Source of the DNA: CAZEUZ01 sp964515805
GTDB lineage: Bacteria > Pseudomonadota > Gammaproteobacteria > Pseudomonadales > Cellvibrionaceae
NCBI GenBank assembly: GCA_964515805.1
Contig: CAZEUZ010000142.1
Span: 1-7,241, forward strand
Direction: 5' to 3'
DNA: 7,241 nucleotides
Shown here: positions 5,162 through 7,241 of the stretch, piece after piece
Layout: every line of letters starts with the position of its first letter
Numbering within the stretch: position 1 is the stretch's first letter
The notes under the pieces: model-generated
Told to the model about the DNA's origin: nothing
Databases searched by the model: none
What the model saw: the letters and a program-made list of their open reading frames with translations, nothing else
Program-made: the position numbers and the translations under genes

Positions 5162-7048
5162 ATGCATTACAAAAAAAATAGATTTTTTTTTACTTTATCT
5201 CTGTCAGTCGCCCTATTTCTCACATCATTTCATACGTACAGTAACAGTTCTCTACAGTACAATATTTCTGAATATATTGACGCTATAAAACTCTACGACA
5301 AAATAACATGGCTCAAATTACTTCATTACAAAAGAAAGGCAACTTCTACATACCAAAGTGAAATCGTAACCCCTTCTTTTTTTCTTTCAGAGATAGGGAA
5401 AACATCTCCAAAAAAAGAATTGATAGCTAATATAAATGCCTTTTTAAAAGCTACTAATCATGGATACAAAGCAGATGAGCACCCCCAATGCCGGTTTCCA
5501 GCAAGGTATAAATGGATAGCCGCTCAATTGGAAGGGGTAAATGTAGATTTTCCTCAGATAGACTGCCCAAAATATCGACAATGGATTGAAGAGTCTCGAG
5601 TAGAGTCTATTAGTCTTATCTATGCGTCCGGATTTTTTGAAAATCCGGCCTCTTTCTATGGGCATCTACTAGTTAAGCTAAATAATGACGCGGACCAGCA
5701 AAATTTATTGGCTACAAGCGTCAATTATGGCGCTCGGGTTCCGAGTGAAGAGAATATCGTCGCTTATATTACCAAGGGAATATTTGGCGGCTATGACGCG
5801 AGGTTTTCTTATAACTACTACTACAAAAACGTTAATGTCTATTCACAGATTGAAATGAGAGACATGTGGGAGTATCGATTAAACCTCAAGCCATCTGAAG
5901 TCGGAATGATTGCAGATCATATATGGGAGTTGTTACACCATGATTTCACTTACTTTTTCACCAAGGAGAACTGTGCTTATAGAATAGCAGAGCTCATTGA
6001 ACTCCCATTATCAAAAGGCATCATTAATAAAAATAAGCCCTGGGTGCTACCTATAGAGGTAGTTAAAGGTGTATATAATCATGACGGATTATTGGATGCA
6101 CATACCTATATCCCCTCGAAACGTACCAATTTTGTTAATAAATATTTAGCGTCTTCAGAAAGGGAAAAAAGATATATCAAGGGATTCATTGATGAAGACA
6201 AAGAGGCTCAAAGTAGATATGAATATCTTAATAACTTATCTAAGTCTAAAACCATCGATACGCTTTTTGACTACTATGCATCAATGTATGTCGGTGATTA
6301 TGAAAATTCCAAATACCAAAGGACAAGACAACGATTACTTAAACAACAACTGAAATTGCCGCCTGTCCGTATCAATCAACCAGCCAGTAAAAAAGATGCC
6401 CCTCATAAAGGACAAAATCCTTCATTACTCCAGACAACCGCATTTTATAACGAACAGTTGAAAGAAGGCCTTCATTTAAGATTGCGGCCCGCTTATTACG
6501 ATTTTCTTTCAAGAGATGTCGGTCGGCATAAATATTCCAGCCTGTCTATGTTTGATTTACAAGTGAGCTTTATTGATGAAGAATTAGCGTTTCATTCATT
6601 AGATTTATTAAAGATCGATAATCTACATGTCACAGAACCGGATATTAGTAGTCTTTCTGATTATTCATGGAATATCCGCACAGGCTTTGAACCGAAGAAC
6701 ATGAGCTGTATAAATTGTACGGTTTCCTTTATAGAAGGCGGGCTAGGTAAAGCTTACTCTCTTGGAGAAAACTATGCGGCATATGGATTTATTGAAGCAA
6801 GAGCCCAGAGTAGAACCCGTAAGCTGCTGTCAGGCACTCCCAAAATCGGATTGATAGGAAAAGTTTTAGAGGGTTGGCATAGCCATGTCTCTCTGGGATA
6901 CAAGCAATACTTAGATCATGCTGAAGATAGCGGTTTAATCGCAGTTTTTGAAAATCGCTTTGGGAACAATGAAGACTGGGATATCAGATTAACATTTCAA
7001 AAACACATCGCCAGTGAAACATCTATCTCATTAAATTATTATTGGTAA
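5162..7048 (+). CDS. DUF4105 / Lnb N-terminal-domain protein with a C-terminal beta-barrel-like region
   Basis: The 628-aa envelope protein has a signal peptide (basic start MHYKKNR, hydrophobic core to about 22, cleavage near TYS). The middle domain (about 145-300) carries the DUF4105 marks ASGFFENPASFYGHLLVKLN (155-174), NYGA, KGIFGGYDARFSYNYYYKNV (205-224), RDMWEYRLNL and FFTKENCAYRIAELIEL (265-281). His168 and Cys271 have the His-then-Cys order of permuted papain-like (NlpC/P60-related) enzymes and are the likely catalytic pair. The same domain is found in Bacteroides Lnb, a lipoprotein N-acyltransferase; equal activity is not implied. The C-terminal part (about 430-628) has alternating beta-type strands, a CINC pair (516-519) and ends in an aromatic residue (SISLNYYW), as outer-membrane barrels do. 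No ribosome-binding site precedes the ATG, but the signal peptide supports this start. The gene is A+T-rich compared with mrp and dcd. Confidence 0.85.
   Translation: MHYKKNRFFFTLSLSVALFLTSFHTYSNSSLQYNISEYIDAIKLYDKITWLKLLHYKRKATSTYQSEIVTPSFFLSEIGKTSPKKELIANINAFLKATNHGYKADEHPQCRFPARYKWIAAQLEGVNVDFPQIDCPKYRQWIEESRVESISLIYASGFFENPASFYGHLLVKLNNDADQQNLLATSVNYGARVPSEENIVAYITKGIFGGYDARFSYNYYYKNVNVYSQIEMRDMWEYRLNLKPSEVGMIADHIWELLHHDFTYFFTKENCAYRIAELIELPLSKGIINKNKPWVLPIEVVKGVYNHDGLLDAHTYIPSKRTNFVNKYLASSEREKRYIKGFIDEDKEAQSRYEYLNNLSKSKTIDTLFDYYASMYVGDYENSKYQRTRQRLLKQQLKLPPVRINQPASKKDAPHKGQNPSLLQTTAFYNEQLKEGLHLRLRPAYYDFLSRDVGRHKYSSLSMFDLQVSFIDEELAFHSLDLLKIDNLHVTEPDISSLSDYSWNIRTGFEPKNMSCINCTVSFIEGGLGKAYSLGENYAAYGFIEARAQSRTRKLLSGTPKIGLIGKVLEGWHSHVSLGYKQYLDHAEDSGLIAVFENRFGNNEDWDIRLTFQKHIASETSISLNYYW
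5171..5191 (+). repeat. A8/T9 homopolymer dyad at the start of the DUF4105 gene
   Basis: Eight A residues (5171-5178), a TAGA loop and nine T residues (5183-5191) lie within the first ten codons, encoding KKNRFFF. The A and T runs can pair over 8 bp. Both runs are long enough to be prone to slippage. A change of one base in either would shift the frame ahead of the signal-peptide core. Confidence 0.6.
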
Positions 7049-7241
7049 CGTAAATCTCTTGGCCAAGCGACTTAATCGCCTCCCAAGTCACACGCTTTAA
7101 CAAGGGCTCACGCAGCATATCCGCCAAACTGGGGATTACAATCAAGTTCATCTGCCACTGTTGAAAGGTTTTTCCCTCAACGTTCTGCCAATCATTGAAT
7201 CCCTCTAAGGTAAACCTAGCGGCAGCAGTTCCCATTAAAAA
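7023..7241 (-). CDS. 3' part of an unrecognised protein gene, cut by the window edge
   Basis: The frame is open from the right edge to a TAG at 7023-7025 and reads like a real protein: GFNDWQNVEG, QQWQMNLIVIPSLADMLREP, LLKRVTWEAIKSLGQE. An ATG at 7235 would give 70 residues. However, the frame stays open to the window end (Leu, Phe upstream of Met) and no ribosome-binding site is visible in the few bases left, so a longer gene truncated by the window is more likely. I do not recognise the family. Its last 26 bases overlap the end of the convergent DUF4105 gene, and no terminator lies between them. Confidence 0.5.
   Translation of the reverse strand, partial: FLMGTAAARFTLEGFNDWQNVEGKTFQQWQMNLIVIPSLADMLREPLLKRVTWEAIKSLGQEIYVTNNNLMR

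Noticed and set aside
5444..5665. Minus-strand open frame within the DUF4105 gene
   Set aside because: It is opposite a conserved domain, without start signals or a recognisable product.

Overview
The window looks like chromosome from a gammaproteobacterium of the Pseudomonas/Cellvibrio type. The Dcd protein is of the Pseudomonas kind, mrp (apbC) lies directly upstream of dcd as it does in Pseudomonas, and RsmJ, a YiaD-like OmpA lipoprotein and A-type carrier ErpA are all typical of that class. No species can be named from the sequence alone.

Layout, left to right. (1) Minus strand 44-1530: a YiaD-like outer-membrane lipoprotein gene followed by rsmJ (16S rRNA G1516 N2-methyltransferase). 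The stop of the first and the start of the second share one base (TAATG). (2) A 137-140 bp divergent intergenic region with back-to-back, overlapping promoter candidates. (3) Plus strand 1671-2481: erpA (Fe-S carrier), then an exported DsrE/DsrF-fold protein whose likely start lies inside erpA. (4) Minus strand 2509-4203: mrp/apbC (Fe-S carrier ATPase) followed 24 bp later by dcd (dCTP deaminase), convergent with region 3. (5) A gene-free, A+T-rich stretch 4204-4525. It holds a 16-bp, transposon-end-like inverted repeat pair (4275 and 4510), a structured dyad and a promoter candidate. (6) Plus strand 4526-7048, visibly more A+T-rich: two exported proteins of poorly characterised families, DUF3015 (170 aa) and a DUF4105/Lnb-N-terminal-type protein (628 aa). 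The larger one carries a permuted papain-like His/Cys pair and a C-terminal beta-barrel-like region. (7) At the right edge, the 3' end of a minus-strand gene that continues beyond the window.

Functionally, regions 1-4 are housekeeping: ribosome modification, envelope, Fe-S cluster delivery (ErpA and Mrp, with a possible sulfur-handling DsrE-like neighbour) and thymidylate precursor supply. Regions 5-6 are the accessory-looking part. The most interesting candidates are the DUF3015-DUF4105 envelope pair, the inverted-repeat-bounded intergenic element next to it, and the A8/T9 homopolymer dyad at the start of the DUF4105 gene. None of these is proven by the sequence alone. No rRNA, tRNA, CRISPR array, complete insertion sequence or phage gene was seen.
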